NCBI GenBank assembly: GCA_903927745.1
Contig: CAIYOH010000318.1
Location: forward strand, 1 to 54,598
Length of the DNA stretch: 54,598 nucleotides
Direction: 5' to 3'
Origin: an uncultured Mycobacteriaceae bacterium
GTDB taxonomy: Bacteria; Actinomycetota; Actinomycetes; Mycobacteriales; Mycobacteriaceae
The notes beneath the pieces were generated by a model. That model worked only from the letters and a program-made list of their open reading frames with translations. It was not told where the DNA came from and made no database searches. How positions within the stretch are numbered: the stretch's first letter is position 1; each line of letters begins with the position of its first letter. Below are positions 30,142 through 39,391 of the stretch, piece after piece. The translations under genes and the position numbers were made by a program.

Positions 30142-31941
30142 ATGCGTGAATACAGCGTGCCTGCCCATTTCACTATCAATGAGCACGACAATATCGCGGC
30201 CACGGTCTTCCGCCACGAGCGCGACGACCCCGATGCCGTCATCTACCAGCGTCAGATCGACGGCGCCTGGACCGATGTCACGTGCGCCCAGGCGGCTTCT
30301 CACATTCGGTCGGCCGCGATGGGTTTGATCGCGCTCGGAGTGCAGGCCGGCGACCGGGTGTCCATCTTCTCGGCCACCTGCTACGACTGGGCGATCCTCG
30401 ATCTGGCAATACTGGCTGTCGGCGCGGTGACGGTGCCGATCTACGAGACCTCGTCGGCCGAGCAGGTGCGTTGGGTGCTGCAGGACTCGGAGGCGGTGCT
30501 GGCGTTCGCCGAGACCGAAAAGCACGGGACCATCATCGCCGAACTCACCGCCGACCTGCCGGCGCTGCGGCGGGTGCTGCTCATCGACGGTTCCGGCCCC
30601 GGGGCGCTCGCGCAACTCGGCGACGCAGGCGCATCGGTCGACTCGGGCGAGCTGACCGCCCGGCTCGACGCGCTGCGCGCCGAGCATCCGGCCACGCTCA
30701 TCTACACGTCGGGCACCACCGGCCGCCCCAAAGGCTGCCAACTCACCCATTCGAACATGTTGTACGAGATCCGCGGCACCAAGGAGTGCCTGCCGACGCT
30801 GCTGAGCCCGGGGCAGCGGCTGTTGGTGTTCCTGCCGCTGGCCCACGTGCTGGCGAGGGCGCTGACCCTGGCCGCATTCACCAACAAAGTGACCGTCGGA
30901 TTCACCAGCGACATCAAGAATCTGATGCCGATGCTGGCGGTGTTCAAACCCACCATCGTGGTGTCGGTGCCGCGGGTGTTCGAGAAGATCTATAACACCG
31001 CCGAGCAGAACGCCGCCAGCGACGGCAAGGGACGGATCTTCGCGCTTGCCGCACAGACCGCGGTGCAGTGGAGCGAGGCGCTCGACGCGGGGAAACTCGG
31101 GCTGGCGCTGCGGGTCAAACATGCGGTGTTCAACCGGCTGGTCTACGGCAAGCTGCGCGCGGCGCTCGGCGGTGACTGCCGCGCGTCGGTCTCCGGTGGC
31201 GCACCGCTGGGCGCGCGGTTGGGGCACTTCTATCGCGGTGCCGGCGTCACCATTCACGAGGGTTACGGCCTGACCGAGACGAGCGCGGCCATCACGGTCA
31301 ACCAGGTCGGCAACGTCCGGATCGGCACGGTCGGAACCCTGGTGCCCGGCAACAGCCTGCGGATCGCCGACGACGGCGAGTTGCTGGTGCGCGGCGGCGT
31401 GGTGTTCAGCGGTTACTGGCGCAACGAGCAGGCCACCGCCGAGGCGTTCGCTGACGGCTGGTTCAAGACCGGCGACCTCGGCGCCATCGACCACGACGGA
31501 TTCTTGAAGATCACCGGCCGCAAGAAGGAGCTGATCGTCACCGCCGGCGGTAAGAACGTCGCGCCCGCGGTGCTCGAGGACCAACTGCGCGCCCACCCGC
31601 TGATCAGCCAGGCGATGGCCGTCGGGGACAACAAACCGTTCATCGGCGCGCTGATCACGATCGATCCGGAGGCCTTCGGGGGCTGGAAGCAGCGCAACCA
31701 CAAGCCGGCCGGCGCGTCCGTCGACGACCTGGCCTCCGACCCCGACCTGGTCGCCGAGATCGAGGCGGCCGTCACGCAGGCCAACCTGGCGGTGTCGCAC
31801 GCCGAGTCGATCCGCAAGTTCCGCGTCCTGCCGGTCGACTTCACCGTGGACACCGGGGAACTGACGCCCACGCTCAAGGTCAAGCGCAACGTGGTGGCCG
31901 AGAAGTTCGCGTCCGATATCGCGGCCATCTACGAGCGTTAA
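30142..31941 (+). CDS. fadD15: Long-chain fatty-acid--CoA ligase FadD15
   Basis: An ANL-superfamily enzyme that activates long-chain fatty acids to acyl-CoA through an acyl-AMP intermediate. The 599-residue product carries the AMP-binding P-loop [12 protein letters not shown] (~192-203), [20 protein letters not shown] (A5 motif), GWFKTGDLG and [15 protein letters not shown] with the hinge. The C-terminal subdomain includes the catalytic Lys region LKVKRNVV. Start is ATG at 30142 with GAGGT six bases upstream; the length matches M. tuberculosis FadD15 (600). It is convergent with pimB, separated by a 30-bp hairpin-bearing gap. Confidence 0.95.
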   Translation: MREYSVPAHFTINEHDNIAATVFRHERDDPDAVIYQRQIDGAWTDVTCAQAASHIRSAAMGLIALGVQAGDRVSIFSATCYDWAILDLAILAVGAVTVPIYETSSAEQVRWVLQDSEAVLAFAETEKHGTIIAELTADLPALRRVLLIDGSGPGALAQLGDAGASVDSGELTARLDALRAEHPATLIYTSGTTGRPKGCQLTHSNMLYEIRGTKECLPTLLSPGQRLLVFLPLAHVLARALTLAAFTNKVTVGFTSDIKNLMPMLAVFKPTIVVSVPRVFEKIYNTAEQNAASDGKGRIFALAAQTAVQWSEALDAGKLGLALRVKHAVFNRLVYGKLRAALGGDCRASVSGGAPLGARLGHFYRGAGVTIHEGYGLTETSAAITVNQVGNVRIGTVGTLVPGNSLRIADDGELLVRGGVVFSGYWRNEQATAEAFADGWFKTGDLGAIDHDGFLKITGRKKELIVTAGGKNVAPAVLEDQLRAHPLISQAMAVGDNKPFIGALITIDPEAFGGWKQRNHKPAGASVDDLASDPDLVAEIEAAVTQANLAVSHAESIRKFRVLPVDFTVDTGELTPTLKVKRNVVAEKFASDIAAIYER

Positions 31942-31945
31942 CCCG

Positions 31946-31970
31946 GCTCGGCCCACCGCCGCCGCCGAGC
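31946..31970. terminator. Bidirectional hairpin between fadD15 and pimB
   Basis: GCTCGGC (31946-31952) pairs with GCCGAGC (31964-31970) across an 11-nt loop, filling the gap between the two stop codons. There is no T-tract, as is common in mycobacteria. Confidence 0.55.
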
Positions 31971-31971
31971 G

Positions 31972-33117
31972 TCAGGCGCGCAGCAGGTCGGCCAGCCGGG
32001 CCGCCAGCGTGTCCCAGCGCCACTCGGCCGTCACCCAGCGTCGGCCGGCCGCGCCCATCGCGGCGGCCCGGTCGCGATCGGTCAGCAGGCCTGCGACAGC
32101 GTCGGCGATGTCGGGCACCGACCGGCCATCGATCACGAGCCCTGTCTCGTTGTGCCGCACAGTCTCTGGAGCGCCGCCCGACTTGCCGGCTACCACCGGC
32201 ACGCCGGTCGCGGAGGCCTCCAGGAACACGATTCCGAGACCCTCGACGTCCATTCCGCCCCCGCGGGTGCGGCACGGCATGGCGAACACGTCGGCCAGCG
32301 CATGGTGCGCGGGAAGCTCGGCGGCCGGTACGCCGCCGGTGAAGATCACATGGTCCGCGACCCCGCAACGGCGGGCAAGCGCGCGCAACGAGTCCAGGTA
32401 CGGGCCGCCGCCGACGATCACCAGGGCGGCGCCGTCGACACGGCGCCGGATCGAGGGCAGCGCCTCGATCAGCATGTCCTGGCCCTTGCGGGGTACCAGC
32501 CTGGACAGGCAGACCACGGTGGGCCTGTCCCCCAGCCGATAGCGGTCGCGCAACTCGCGTCGGGCTGCGGGATCAGGCTTGAAGCGGTCGGTGTCCACCC
32601 CGGGCGGCAGGTATTCCAGCGACGCCGCGGGCCCGAAGGCGGGCGCGAACCGGGATCGCGTGTACCGGCTGACGAAGGTGACGACGTCGGTGTCCTCGCC
32701 GATGCGCCGCAGGACCGACCTGGCGACGGGCAGCATCGACCAGCCCACCTCGTGTCCATGCGTGCTGGCCACCACCCGCCTCGCCCCGGCCTGCCGGGCT
32801 CGCCGGGCCAGCAGCGCCAGGGGTGCGGCCGCACCGAACCAGACGGTGTCCACGCCGCCGTCGGCGATCAACCGCCGCATCCGGGCGTCGACAGCGGGGC
32901 CGGGCAGCATCAACGAGCCCGCATGGCGAACCACGCGATAGCCCGCGGCCGCGGCGGCCCCGGTATCGAAGGCGTCGGCGCCCTTCCATTGCGGGGCGTA
33001 CACCGTCACCGAATGAGCGCCGGTGTTCACCAGACGGGCGACGAACTCGCCGAGGTAGGACTGGATGCCGCCCGGCCGCGGTGGAAAGTCGTTCGTTACC
33101 AGCAGGACCCGGCTCAC
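31972..33117 (-). CDS. pimB: GDP-mannose-dependent phosphatidylinositol monomannoside mannosyltransferase PimB
   Basis: PimB (also PimB') adds the second mannose to phosphatidylinositol mannoside on the cytoplasmic face, upstream of lipomannan synthesis. The 381-residue GT4/GT-B protein opens with VLLVTNDFPPRPGGIQSYLGEF, has STHGHEVGW, the linker YLPPGVDTDRF, VCLSRLVPRKGQD, and the donor-site EX7E motif EGLGIVFLE followed by SGGAPETV. GTG at 33117 lies eight bases after TAGATT (33126-33131), so initiation may be nearly leaderless from a promoter inside the 3' end of the preceding metallopeptidase gene. Confidence 0.94.
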   Translation of the reverse strand: MSRVLLVTNDFPPRPGGIQSYLGEFVARLVNTGAHSVTVYAPQWKGADAFDTGAAAAAGYRVVRHAGSLMLPGPAVDARMRRLIADGGVDTVWFGAAAPLALLARRARQAGARRVVASTHGHEVGWSMLPVARSVLRRIGEDTDVVTFVSRYTRSRFAPAFGPAASLEYLPPGVDTDRFKPDPAARRELRDRYRLGDRPTVVCLSRLVPRKGQDMLIEALPSIRRRVDGAALVIVGGGPYLDSLRALARRCGVADHVIFTGGVPAAELPAHHALADVFAMPCRTRGGGMDVEGLGIVFLEASATGVPVVAGKSGGAPETVRHNETGLVIDGRSVPDIADAVAGLLTDRDRAAAMGAAGRRWVTAEWRWDTLAARLADLLRA

Positions 33118-33128
33118 AGTGGGTCAAT

Positions 33129-33941
33129 CTAGCGGGTCAGCCACTCGCTCCAGCGCACGAGCACGCCGGCCGGGTCCGCACCCAGCGCATCGTGGAAGGC
33201 GGTGGGCACGTCGGTGCGCCCGGGACCGCAGGCGGCCAGGTAGAGGTTTTTCAGCGCGCTCGTCCCGTAGTGATCGGCAACGAAACGGGCGAACCACCAT
33301 GCGCGGTCGTACCCCAGTGTCCGCTGTGGCCCAGGCTGGTCGAGGTCGACGTCCGCAGGCAGGGTCAGCGGAATGAGCAGCGCGCCGGCGGGCACCGGAG
33401 TCGCAGGCCGGGCAACGAAGTCGGCCACGCCCTCGGTGAGCCACCGGGGCGCATCCATAGCGGTGGCGGCACGGGCGGCATAGTGAAAAAGCTCGTGGGT
33501 CAACACGATTCGCAGGCCCGAATCGCTCATTGCGGTGGCACCCGGCGCGAACACGATCCGCTGGCCTACCGCCAGCCGGTGCGCGGGGTCGACGCGGTCT
33601 GCGACCGCCACGGCCGCGATATCGGCCCACTGGGATGCCGGTCCGCCGCCGGCGGCGGTACGAAATTCCTCGTCGGTGCGGGTAGCGACCACCGTGATGT
33701 CGGTCGGCCAGTCGACGCCCCAGAATCCTTCGACGGCGACGACCGCCGCACCGATGATGGACGCGACGCGCGACAGCAGGCGGTCACCCGCTGGGCCGAC
33801 CAGCACAACGGTGCGGTCACCGGCGGTCAAAGACTCCGAGACGGCGTGGATCTGGTCCTGCGGAGGCGTCACCGCGTGCAGCGCTGCGGTCGAGGCCACG
33901 GTCAGCTCGACGGCGAAGACCAAGACCAGGAGGGTCCGCAG
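33129..33941 (-). CDS. Secreted MA-type metallopeptidase-like protein (Rv2189c homologue, uncertain start)
   Basis: The zinc motif HELFH (in RIVLTHELFHYAARAA) followed by the downstream Glu of WLTEGVADFV is the gluzincin pattern of the peptidase MA-like family. The frame upstream encodes RRRLRTLLVLVFAVELTVASTAALHA, which looks like a signal peptide, but no ATG or GTG occurs before the in-frame stop at 34005-34007. TTG at 33923 would cut the hydrophobic segment. CTG at 33941 keeps it (270 residues), so I use it. The target is unknown. The gene lies between ripC, another cell-wall hydrolase-type gene, and pimB, on the same strand. Confidence 0.78.
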   Translation of the reverse strand: MRTLLVLVFAVELTVASTAALHAVTPPQDQIHAVSESLTAGDRTVVLVGPAGDRLLSRVASIIGAAVVAVEGFWGVDWPTDITVVATRTDEEFRTAAGGGPASQWADIAAVAVADRVDPAHRLAVGQRIVFAPGATAMSDSGLRIVLTHELFHYAARAATAMDAPRWLTEGVADFVARPATPVPAGALLIPLTLPADVDLDQPGPQRTLGYDRAWWFARFVADHYGTSALKNLYLAACGPGRTDVPTAFHDALGADPAGVLVRWSEWLTR

Positions 33942-33966
33942 CCGCCGACGCCCTGATCCGGGCTGC

Positions 33967-35112
33967 TCAGTAGCGGCGGGCGTTGTAGATCGGGCCCGAG
34001 GAGTTCATCGGCGCCACGCCCACCGGCACACCGTAGGTCGAGGAGTGGATCATCATGCCGTTGCCGATGTAGAGGCCGGCGTGGGATGCGTCGGAGTAGA
34101 AGGTCAGCACGTCACCGGGCTGCAGGTCCGACAGCGCGACCGGCTGGCCGCCGTTGGCCATCGCCTGGCTGGAGTGCGGCAACTGGACACCGGCCTGCTG
34201 GAACGCCCACATCACCAGACCCGAGCAGTCGAATCCGCCCGGGGAGGCGCCGCCCCACACGTAGGACGATCCCACCTGGCTCAACGCCGCCTGCACGACG
34301 TTCCCGCGGTCACCCGCACCGAAGATCGGAGGCGGTGGGGGCATGCCGAAGGGCGGCGGGGCGTCGGGAGCGGGCGGGGCGGCCTCCGCGAAGTCCGGCG
34401 GACCGCCCAGCGGCGGCGCATCCGGCACAGGGAAGTCCGCCAGCACAGCGTGGCCGGGTCCGGCGAGCGTGGTCCGCTGCTGCGGGGTCAGGGACCCGTA
34501 CTGCGTCTTGACCACGGCGATCTGCACCTGGAGTTGGCCCTCCTTGGCCTGTAGGCCCGTGCGGACGGCGGCGGCCTGATCGGCAGCGCTCTTCGCCTCG
34601 GCGGCAGACTTCGCGGACTCCTGCTCGGCCGTGGCCGCCTGAGCGCTCGCGAGCTTGAAGCTGGTCATCTGGCCGGCCATCTGGTCTGCCATAACCCGTT
34701 GCATCGTCAGTCTGTCGATCAGCCCCTGCGGCGATCCCGCGGTGAGGATGGCCTGCATGCCGTCGACGCTGCCGCCCATGTAGGTGGCGGCGGCGAGTTT
34801 GTCGACCGCTCCCTGGAACGAGGCCAGGTGAGCTTTCGCCGCGTCCACGGCGGCTTGATCGCCGGCGTGCTTGGTGTCGGCTGCACGAACGGCCGACAGC
34901 TTTGCGTTGAGGTCGAGTTGCGCGGTGTGCAGTGCCTCGGTGGTCTGCTCGGCCTGGCGAGACAGGTCGTTGAGCGTGGCGAGTGCGTCCTGGGCCGGGT
35001 CGGCCACCGCGTTGGCGGCGAGCACGCCGGAGAAGACCGTCAGGCCAGTCAGCGAACCGATGAGGACTTGTGGGAGAGCGCGCGCGATCGGGCTAATGAA
35101 GTCGGAGATCAA
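33967..35112 (-). CDS. ripC: NlpC/P60 peptidoglycan endopeptidase RipC
   Basis: RipC is a secreted D,L-endopeptidase that cuts peptidoglycan stem peptides during division, regulated in M. tuberculosis by FtsEX. The 381-residue product has a signal segment (IGSLTGLTVFSGVLAANAVA), a long coiled-coil region (~45-215, rich in AEQTTEALHTAQLDLN-type heptads), a Pro-rich linker, and the C-terminal NlpC/P60 domain with catalytic Cys in GGFDCSGLVMWAF and His in SDASHAGLYIGNG. It starts with TTG at 35112: AAGGA (35120-35124) is seven bases upstream, while the nearby ATG is out of frame. It ends SSGPIYNARRY like the M. tuberculosis protein. Confidence 0.93.
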   Translation of the reverse strand: MISDFISPIARALPQVLIGSLTGLTVFSGVLAANAVADPAQDALATLNDLSRQAEQTTEALHTAQLDLNAKLSAVRAADTKHAGDQAAVDAAKAHLASFQGAVDKLAAATYMGGSVDGMQAILTAGSPQGLIDRLTMQRVMADQMAGQMTSFKLASAQAATAEQESAKSAAEAKSAADQAAAVRTGLQAKEGQLQVQIAVVKTQYGSLTPQQRTTLAGPGHAVLADFPVPDAPPLGGPPDFAEAAPPAPDAPPPFGMPPPPPIFGAGDRGNVVQAALSQVGSSYVWGGASPGGFDCSGLVMWAFQQAGVQLPHSSQAMANGGQPVALSDLQPGDVLTFYSDASHAGLYIGNGMMIHSSTYGVPVGVAPMNSSGPIYNARRY

Positions 35113-35119
35113 ATCTGCA

Positions 35120-35124
35120 TCCTT
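35120..35124 (-). promoter_or_regulatory. Ribosome binding site for the ripC TTG start
   Basis: AAGGA on the minus strand with a 7-nt spacer to TTG at 35112. A TATCGT hexamer (complement of 35184-35189) is a possible -10 box in the AT-richer leader region. Confidence 0.65.
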
Positions 35125-35253
35125 AAACGGCCGTTCGACGCATGAGGCGTCAAGCTGGGTTTAGGTCTCGGTCTGGTTACGAAACGATATCAGCGTTTGC
35201 CCAAATCACATGAATAAGAAATTGGAAAGGTTTCTGGCATTTCTCTGTGGTTG

Positions 35254-35279
35254 CAGGGGATTCCCGGCACAATCCCCTG
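35254..35279 (-). terminator. Hairpin downstream of the four-cysteine protein gene
   Basis: CAGGGGATT (35254-35262) and AATCCCCTG (35271-35279) form a 9-bp stem with an 8-nt loop, 22 nt after the stop of the small gene and before the ripC promoter region. No T-tract. Confidence 0.55.
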
Positions 35280-35301
35280 GCAGACTGGGCGATCTGGGCG
35301 A

Positions 35302-35592
35302 TCAGGCGACTCCCGCGTCGCGGTCACGGCGGATCGGCACCAGTCGCAGCCGCGGCACCAATCCCACCTCGGCGAGCACGTCCAGCGCGGCGCGTTCGTC
35401 GCGCAACAGCGTTTCCGGAACCCCGAGCAACACGCTGATCACGCAGTCGTGGCAGCCGTGGCCGCGTACCGCGCAGTCGTCGCAGTCGATCACCACCGGC
35501 GCGTCGCCGTCGGGTACCGCGCCGTCGGGTATCGCTCCGTCGGGTATCGCTCCGTCGGGCGTCCCGCTTTCAGGCGTCCCGGTCAGTGCCAT
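35302..35592 (-). CDS. Small four-cysteine protein of unknown function
   Basis: A 96-residue product from ATG 35592 (MALTGTPESG). Residues ~13-30 are PDGAI/PDGAV repeats encoded by 15-bp DNA repeats. The rest reads VVIDCDDCAVRGHGCHDCVISVLLGVPE, a CX2C-X6-CX2C arrangement typical of a zinc site, then a helix (RDERAALDVLAEVGLVPRLRLVP). I recognise this as a family of short conserved actinobacterial proteins without known role; I do not recall an annotated M. tuberculosis gene at this place. Coding potential is supported by the conserved-looking Cys core; the start is less certain, since the frame is open to 35664. Confidence 0.72.
   Translation of the reverse strand: MALTGTPESGTPDGAIPDGAIPDGAVPDGDAPVVIDCDDCAVRGHGCHDCVISVLLGVPETLLRDERAALDVLAEVGLVPRLRLVPIRRDRDAGVA
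35506..35565. repeat. 15-bp repeat encoding PDGAI units
   Basis: Nearly four copies of GCCGTCGGGTATCGC (first copy ACC for ATC; third and partial fourth begin with T) in the N-terminal part of the four-cysteine protein gene. Confidence 0.92.
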
Positions 35593-35713
35593 CAGGTGAA
35601 TCCTCTCGGTTGGTCTCACAGCGCACGGTCGGCATGCCCGCACGGTAACCGGGCCCACCGACAACTTTTCCGCCGCGAGCGCGTGGGAACGCGCAAGTGT
35701 CGGACGGTGTCCC

Positions 35714-35719
35714 TACCGT
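35714..35719 (+). promoter_or_regulatory. -10 box of the exonuclease/GIY-YIG gene (leaderless)
   Basis: TACCGT, 7-nt spacer, then ATG at 35727. Confidence 0.55.
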
Positions 35720-35726
35720 GTGGGTC

Positions 35727-37670
35727 ATGGGTGTCACGGGCAGCGATCAGCTGAGGTTCCCCGACGTGGGTCCGTCTGACGCGGCACATGAGGTGTCGTT
35801 GCGCGAAACCACTTTCGTCGTCGTGGATTTGGAGACGACCGGCGCCCGCAGCACAAGCCCGGACGGAACGGTCCCCGACGCCATCACCGAGATCGGCGCG
35901 GTCAAGGTGCGTGGCGGCGTTGTTCTCGGGGAGTTCGCCACCCTGATCGACCCACAGCGCAGCCTGCCACCGCAGATCGTGCGGCTGACCGGCATCACCA
36001 CGGCAATGGTGTGCGATGCCCCGACGATCGACGTCGTGCTGCCGATGTTCCTCGAGTTCGCCGGCGACGCGGTGCTCGTCGCGCACAATTCCGGGTTCGA
36101 CATCGGATTCCTGCGCGCGGCGGCGCAGCAGTGCGAGGTTGCCTGGCCGCGACCGCGGGTGTTGTGCACGGTCCGGCTGGCTCGCCGGGTGCTGAGCCGC
36201 GAGGAAGCGCCCAGCGTGCGACTGGCCGCCCTGGCCAGTCTGTTCGCCGTCGCGGCGCAACCCACCCACCGCGCCCTCGACGACGCCCGCGCCACCGTCG
36301 AGGTGCTGCACGCGCTCATCGAACGGGTGGGCAACCAGGGCGTGCACACCTACGCCGACCTGCTCGCCTACCTGCCGGACGTGACCCCGGCCCAGCGCCG
36401 CAAGCGGGTGCTCGCCGACGGGCTGCCGCGCCGGCCGGGGGTCTACCTGTTCCGCGGGCCGTCAGGCGAGGTGCTCTACGTCGGCACCGCCGTCGACCTG
36501 CGACGACGAGTCGGCCAGTACTTCAACGGCACCGACCCCCGCCGCCGGATGACGGAGATGGTCGGGCTGGCCGACGCGGTCGACCACGTCGAATGCGCCC
36601 ACGCGCTGGAGGCCGGGGTGCGCGAACTGCGGCTGCTGGCCGCGCACGCACCGCCGTACAACCGGCGGTCGAGGTTCCCGCACCGCTGGTGGTGGGTAAC
36701 GCTGACCGACGAGGCGTTCCCGCGACTGGTCGCGGTCCGCAGCCCACGGCACGACCGCGCTATCGGGCCGTTCCGCTCCCGCACCGACGCCACCGACACG
36801 GCAGACCTGCTGGCGAGATTCACCGGCCTGCGCACCTGCACCGCACGGCTGGCGCGGTCGGCATTGCACGGCTGTCCCGAGCTCGAAGTGTCGCCGTGCC
36901 CCGCCGCCCGGGATGTGACGGCCACCGAGTACGCGGCGGCCGTCGCGCGGGCCGCGGCATTGATCGAGGGAACCGACGACAGCGCCCTGACCGCTGCCGC
37001 CGACCAGGTGGCCGCGCTCGCCGGGCGACACCACTACGAGAGCGCGGCACGACTGCGAGACCGGATCGCCACCGCCGTGGAGGCCCTGTGGCGCGCCCAG
37101 CGGCTGCGTGCCCTGGCCGCGCTGCCCGAGCTGATCGCCGCCGCGCCGGACGGGCCCGACGGCCACGAGGGCTCAGGGGGCTCTAGGGGCGCGAGGGGCC
37201 CGAGGGGCTCTGGGGGCTACCACATCGCCGTCATCCGCCACGGCCAGCTCGCCGCGGCCGGCACCGCGAACCGGGGTGTTCCGCCGATGCCGGTGATCGA
37301 CGCACTTGCGGCCGGAGCGCAGGTGATCCTGCCGGCATCGGCGCCGCTGGGCGGCTCGCTGGTCGAGGAGACCGCGCTCATCGCGCGCTGGCTGGTCCGC
37401 CCCGGAGTGCGGATCGTCCGAGTTGCCGAGACCGCCTCCGGCGGCTGGGCGTCGCCGCGGCACTCGGCCGGCGCCTGGGCGGAGTGGGCAGCGACGGCGC
37501 GCTCAGCGCGGCTGGCCGGCGAACAAGTCCTCAGCGGGTGGGAGTCAGACCTGCTGGCCGAACCGCACCCAACGCGCGAGCAACTGTTCGGCCGCGCCGG
37601 AGTCGATGGCGGCGGTGGCCCGCCGCAACGCGGCCTCCCACGCCGGCAGCCATTCAGCGCGGCCGGATAG
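35727..37670 (+). CDS. DEDD exonuclease fused to a UvrC-like GIY-YIG nuclease (Rv2191 homologue)
   Basis: The 647-residue protein joins two nuclease modules. Residues ~25-190 are a DnaQ-like 3'-5' exonuclease: [12 protein letters not shown] (Exo I), [13 protein letters not shown] (Exo II) and [11 protein letters not shown] (Exo III, HxxxxD). Residues ~230-320 are a GIY-YIG domain ([20 protein letters not shown] with [10 protein letters not shown]), followed by UvrC-like sequence with [11 protein letters not shown], the UVR motif. A Gly/Arg linker near 483-498 is encoded by G-rich repeats. ATG 35727 lies seven bases after TACCGT; GTG 35718 and ATG 35697 are in frame upstream. The role is probably DNA repair, by analogy. 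Its last 126 bp overlap trpD antisense. Confidence 0.9.
   Translation: MGVTGSDQLRFPDVGPSDAAHEVSLRETTFVVVDLETTGARSTSPDGTVPDAITEIGAVKVRGGVVLGEFATLIDPQRSLPPQIVRLTGITTAMVCDAPTIDVVLPMFLEFAGDAVLVAHNSGFDIGFLRAAAQQCEVAWPRPRVLCTVRLARRVLSREEAPSVRLAALASLFAVAAQPTHRALDDARATVEVLHALIERVGNQGVHTYADLLAYLPDVTPAQRRKRVLADGLPRRPGVYLFRGPSGEVLYVGTAVDLRRRVGQYFNGTDPRRRMTEMVGLADAVDHVECAHALEAGVRELRLLAAHAPPYNRRSRFPHRWWWVTLTDEAFPRLVAVRSPRHDRAIGPFRSRTDATDTADLLARFTGLRTCTARLARSALHGCPELEVSPCPAARDVTATEYAAAVARAAALIEGTDDSALTAAADQVAALAGRHHYESAARLRDRIATAVEALWRAQRLRALAALPELIAAAPDGPDGHEGSGGSRGARGPRGSGGYHIAVIRHGQLAAAGTANRGVPPMPVIDALAAGAQVILPASAPLGGSLVEETALIARWLVRPGVRIVRVAETASGGWASPRHSAGAWAEWAATARSARLAGEQVLSGWESDLLAEPHPTREQLFGRAGVDGGGGPPQRGLPRRQPFSAAG
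37169..37216 (+). repeat. G-rich repeat in the Rv2191-like linker, possible G-quadruplex
   Basis: Six runs of three to five G separated by 4-6 nt on the plus strand, built from degenerate 9-bp units such as GGGGCTCTG; encodes the linker [16 protein letters not shown]. It meets the usual G3+N1-7 pattern for four-run quadruplexes. Confidence 0.75.
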
Positions 37671-38648
37671 GCCGTCGTAGGCCACGATCGCTCCGGCGGC
37701 GTTCAGGATGACGGCGTCGCGCACGGGTCCTCCGGCGCCGGACAACACGGCACGTGCCGTAGCGGCGTTGGCCTGCGCGTCGCCGCCGATCAGATCGCCG
37801 AGGTCGGCCCGGGCGAAACCGAATGCGGCGGGATCGAACGCGCATGTGTCCACGGTCCCGCCCTGCACCCGCCAGATCGTGCTCGTCGTCGTGGTGGTCA
37901 ACTCGTCGAGACCGTCGTCGCCGCGTACAACGAGCACGCTCGACCCGCGCTCGGCGAAAACTCCCGCCATGACCCCGGCCAGATCGGCGAACGCGCAGCC
38001 GATCAGCCCAGCCCGTGGGCGAGCCGGATTGGTAAGCGGCCCAAGGAGATTGAACACCGTCGGCACGCCTATCGCATGGCGCACGGCCGACGCGTGCCGA
38101 TACGACGGATGAAACCGCGGTGCGAAGCAGAACCCGATCCCGATCTCGGCGAGACTGTGCCCGACCTGCTCGGGGCCCAGGTCGATGCGCACGCCGAGCG
38201 CCTCGAGGGTGTCCGCGCCGCCGGAGCGAGACGACGCCGCCCGGTTACCGTGCTTGACCACCGGGACGCCCGCCGCCGCCACCACGATCGCCGCCATGGT
38301 CGACAGGTTGACCGTGTTGAGGCCGTCTCCCCCGGTACCGACGATGTCGACAGCTTCGAAGCCCGTCGCCGCGGGCGGCAGCGGGCAGGCGTGGCGCAGC
38401 ATGACGTCGGCAAGCTCACCGATCTCTGCCGCCGTGGGGACCTTCATCTGCATCGCCACCGCGAACGCGGCGATCTGGGCCGGCTGCGCGCGGCCGGACA
38501 TGATCTCGTCCATGACCCACGCAGCCTGGCCCCGAGCCAGTTCCCGGCCGCCGGTCAGCCGCGCCAGGACCTGCGGCCAGGTGGGCCCTGCGCCCGGGTC
38601 GGCGCCCCCGAACGGCGCCTCAGATGACGCCTCAGATGACACTGCCAC
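37545..38648 (-). CDS. trpD: Anthranilate phosphoribosyltransferase TrpD
   Basis: TrpD joins anthranilate to PRPP in tryptophan synthesis. The 367-residue product has the PRPP-binding loop [46 protein letters not shown] (anthranilate tunnel), GPLTNPARP and [13 protein letters not shown] at 38648 ([14 protein letters not shown]) aligns with the start of the M. tuberculosis enzyme; GTG at 38642 is an alternative. The N-terminal ASSE repeat is a 12-bp DNA duplication. The 3' end runs 126 bp under the end of the convergent exonuclease/GIY-YIG gene; the encoded C-terminus [10 protein letters not shown] is the conserved one, so the overlap is real. Confidence 0.95.
   Translation of the reverse strand: MAVSSEASSEAPFGGADPGAGPTWPQVLARLTGGRELARGQAAWVMDEIMSGRAQPAQIAAFAVAMQMKVPTAAEIGELADVMLRHACPLPPAATGFEAVDIVGTGGDGLNTVNLSTMAAIVVAAAGVPVVKHGNRAASSRSGGADTLEALGVRIDLGPEQVGHSLAEIGIGFCFAPRFHPSYRHASAVRHAIGVPTVFNLLGPLTNPARPRAGLIGCAFADLAGVMAGVFAERGSSVLVVRGDDGLDELTTTTTSTIWRVQGGTVDTCAFDPAAFGFARADLGDLIGGDAQANAATARAVLSGAGGPVRDAVILNAAGAIVAYDGLSGRAEWLPAWEAALRRATAAIDSGAAEQLLARWVRFGQQV
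38617..38640. repeat. 12-bp duplication in the trpD 5' end
   Basis: GCCTCAGATGAC twice, in frame; encodes the SSEASSEA start of TrpD. Confidence 0.95.
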
Positions 38649-38736
38649 GCGCCGATGGTCCCACGCCGAGTCGAAACGAGAGCCACACCACAGAAATGAA
38701 TTGGCCGCCCGGGTAGAGATCGGGCACCCGACGCGC

Positions 38737-38742
38737 AATACT
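38737..38742 (+). promoter_or_regulatory. -10 box of the ctaE-qcrCAB operon (probably leaderless)
   Basis: AATACT, 7-nt spacer, GTG at 38750. It deviates from TANNNT at the first base, so confidence is moderate. Confidence 0.5.
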
Positions 38743-38749
38743 GACCGGT

Positions 38750-39361
38750 GTGACCAGCGCTGTAGGAACCCCGGGTACTGCGATCACATCGCGGGTGCAT
38801 TCGCTCAACCGACCGAACATGGTCAGTGTCGGCACCATCGTGTGGCTGTCGAGCGAGCTCATGTTCTTCGCGGGGCTGTTCGCGATGTACTTCACCGCGC
38901 GGGCGCAGGCAGGCGGAAACTGGCCGCCCCCACCGACGGAGCTGAACCTCTATCAGGCCGTCCCGGTGACGTTGGTGCTCATCGCGTCGTCGTTCACCTG
39001 CCAGATGGGCGTGTTCGCCGCCGAACGCGGCGACGTGTTCGGCCTGCGGCGCTGGTACGTGCTCACCTTCCTGATGGGCTTGTTCTTCGTCCTCGGACAG
39101 GCCTACGAGTACTACCACCTGGTGTCTCACGGGACGACGATTCCGGGCAGCGCCTACGGCAGCGTGTTCTACCTGGCCACCGGCTTCCACGGACTGCACG
39201 TCACCGGCGGCCTGATCGCCTTTCTCTTCCTGCTGGCGCGAACCACGATGACCAAGTTCACCCCGGCACAGGCGACGGCCAGCATCGTCGTCTCGTACTA
39301 CTGGCATTTCGTGGACATCGTGTGGGTTGCGCTGTTCACGGTCATCTACTTCATTCGATAG
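38750..39361 (+). CDS. ctaE: Cytochrome c oxidase subunit III CtaE
   Basis: Subunit III of the aa3-type oxidase that forms a supercomplex with the cytochrome bcc complex encoded downstream. The 203-residue protein has five membrane segments, with [41 protein letters not shown] and the C-terminal [23 protein letters not shown], all subunit III hallmarks. GTG at 38750 gives the same length as M. tuberculosis CtaE and follows AATACT by seven bases. It starts the ctaE-qcrC-qcrA-qcrB operon; qcrC begins 30 bp downstream. Confidence 0.96.
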   Translation: MTSAVGTPGTAITSRVHSLNRPNMVSVGTIVWLSSELMFFAGLFAMYFTARAQAGGNWPPPPTELNLYQAVPVTLVLIASSFTCQMGVFAAERGDVFGLRRWYVLTFLMGLFFVLGQAYEYYHLVSHGTTIPGSAYGSVFYLATGFHGLHVTGGLIAFLFLLARTTMTKFTPAQATASIVVSYYWHFVDIVWVALFTVIYFIR

Positions 39362-39379
39362 GCCCGGCGTTACACGGAC

Positions 39380-39384
39380 AGGAG
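39380..39384 (+). promoter_or_regulatory. Ribosome binding site for the qcrC TTG start
   Basis: AGGAG with a 7-nt spacer to TTG at 39392; decides the start. Confidence 0.75.
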
Positions 39385-39391
39385 TAAGCGG

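Noticed and set aside
30100..31956. 618-codon open frame antisense to fadD15
   Set aside because: High GC keeps the opposite frame open. The translation is His/Arg/Gly-rich low-complexity with no domain, while fadD15 carries complete family motifs.
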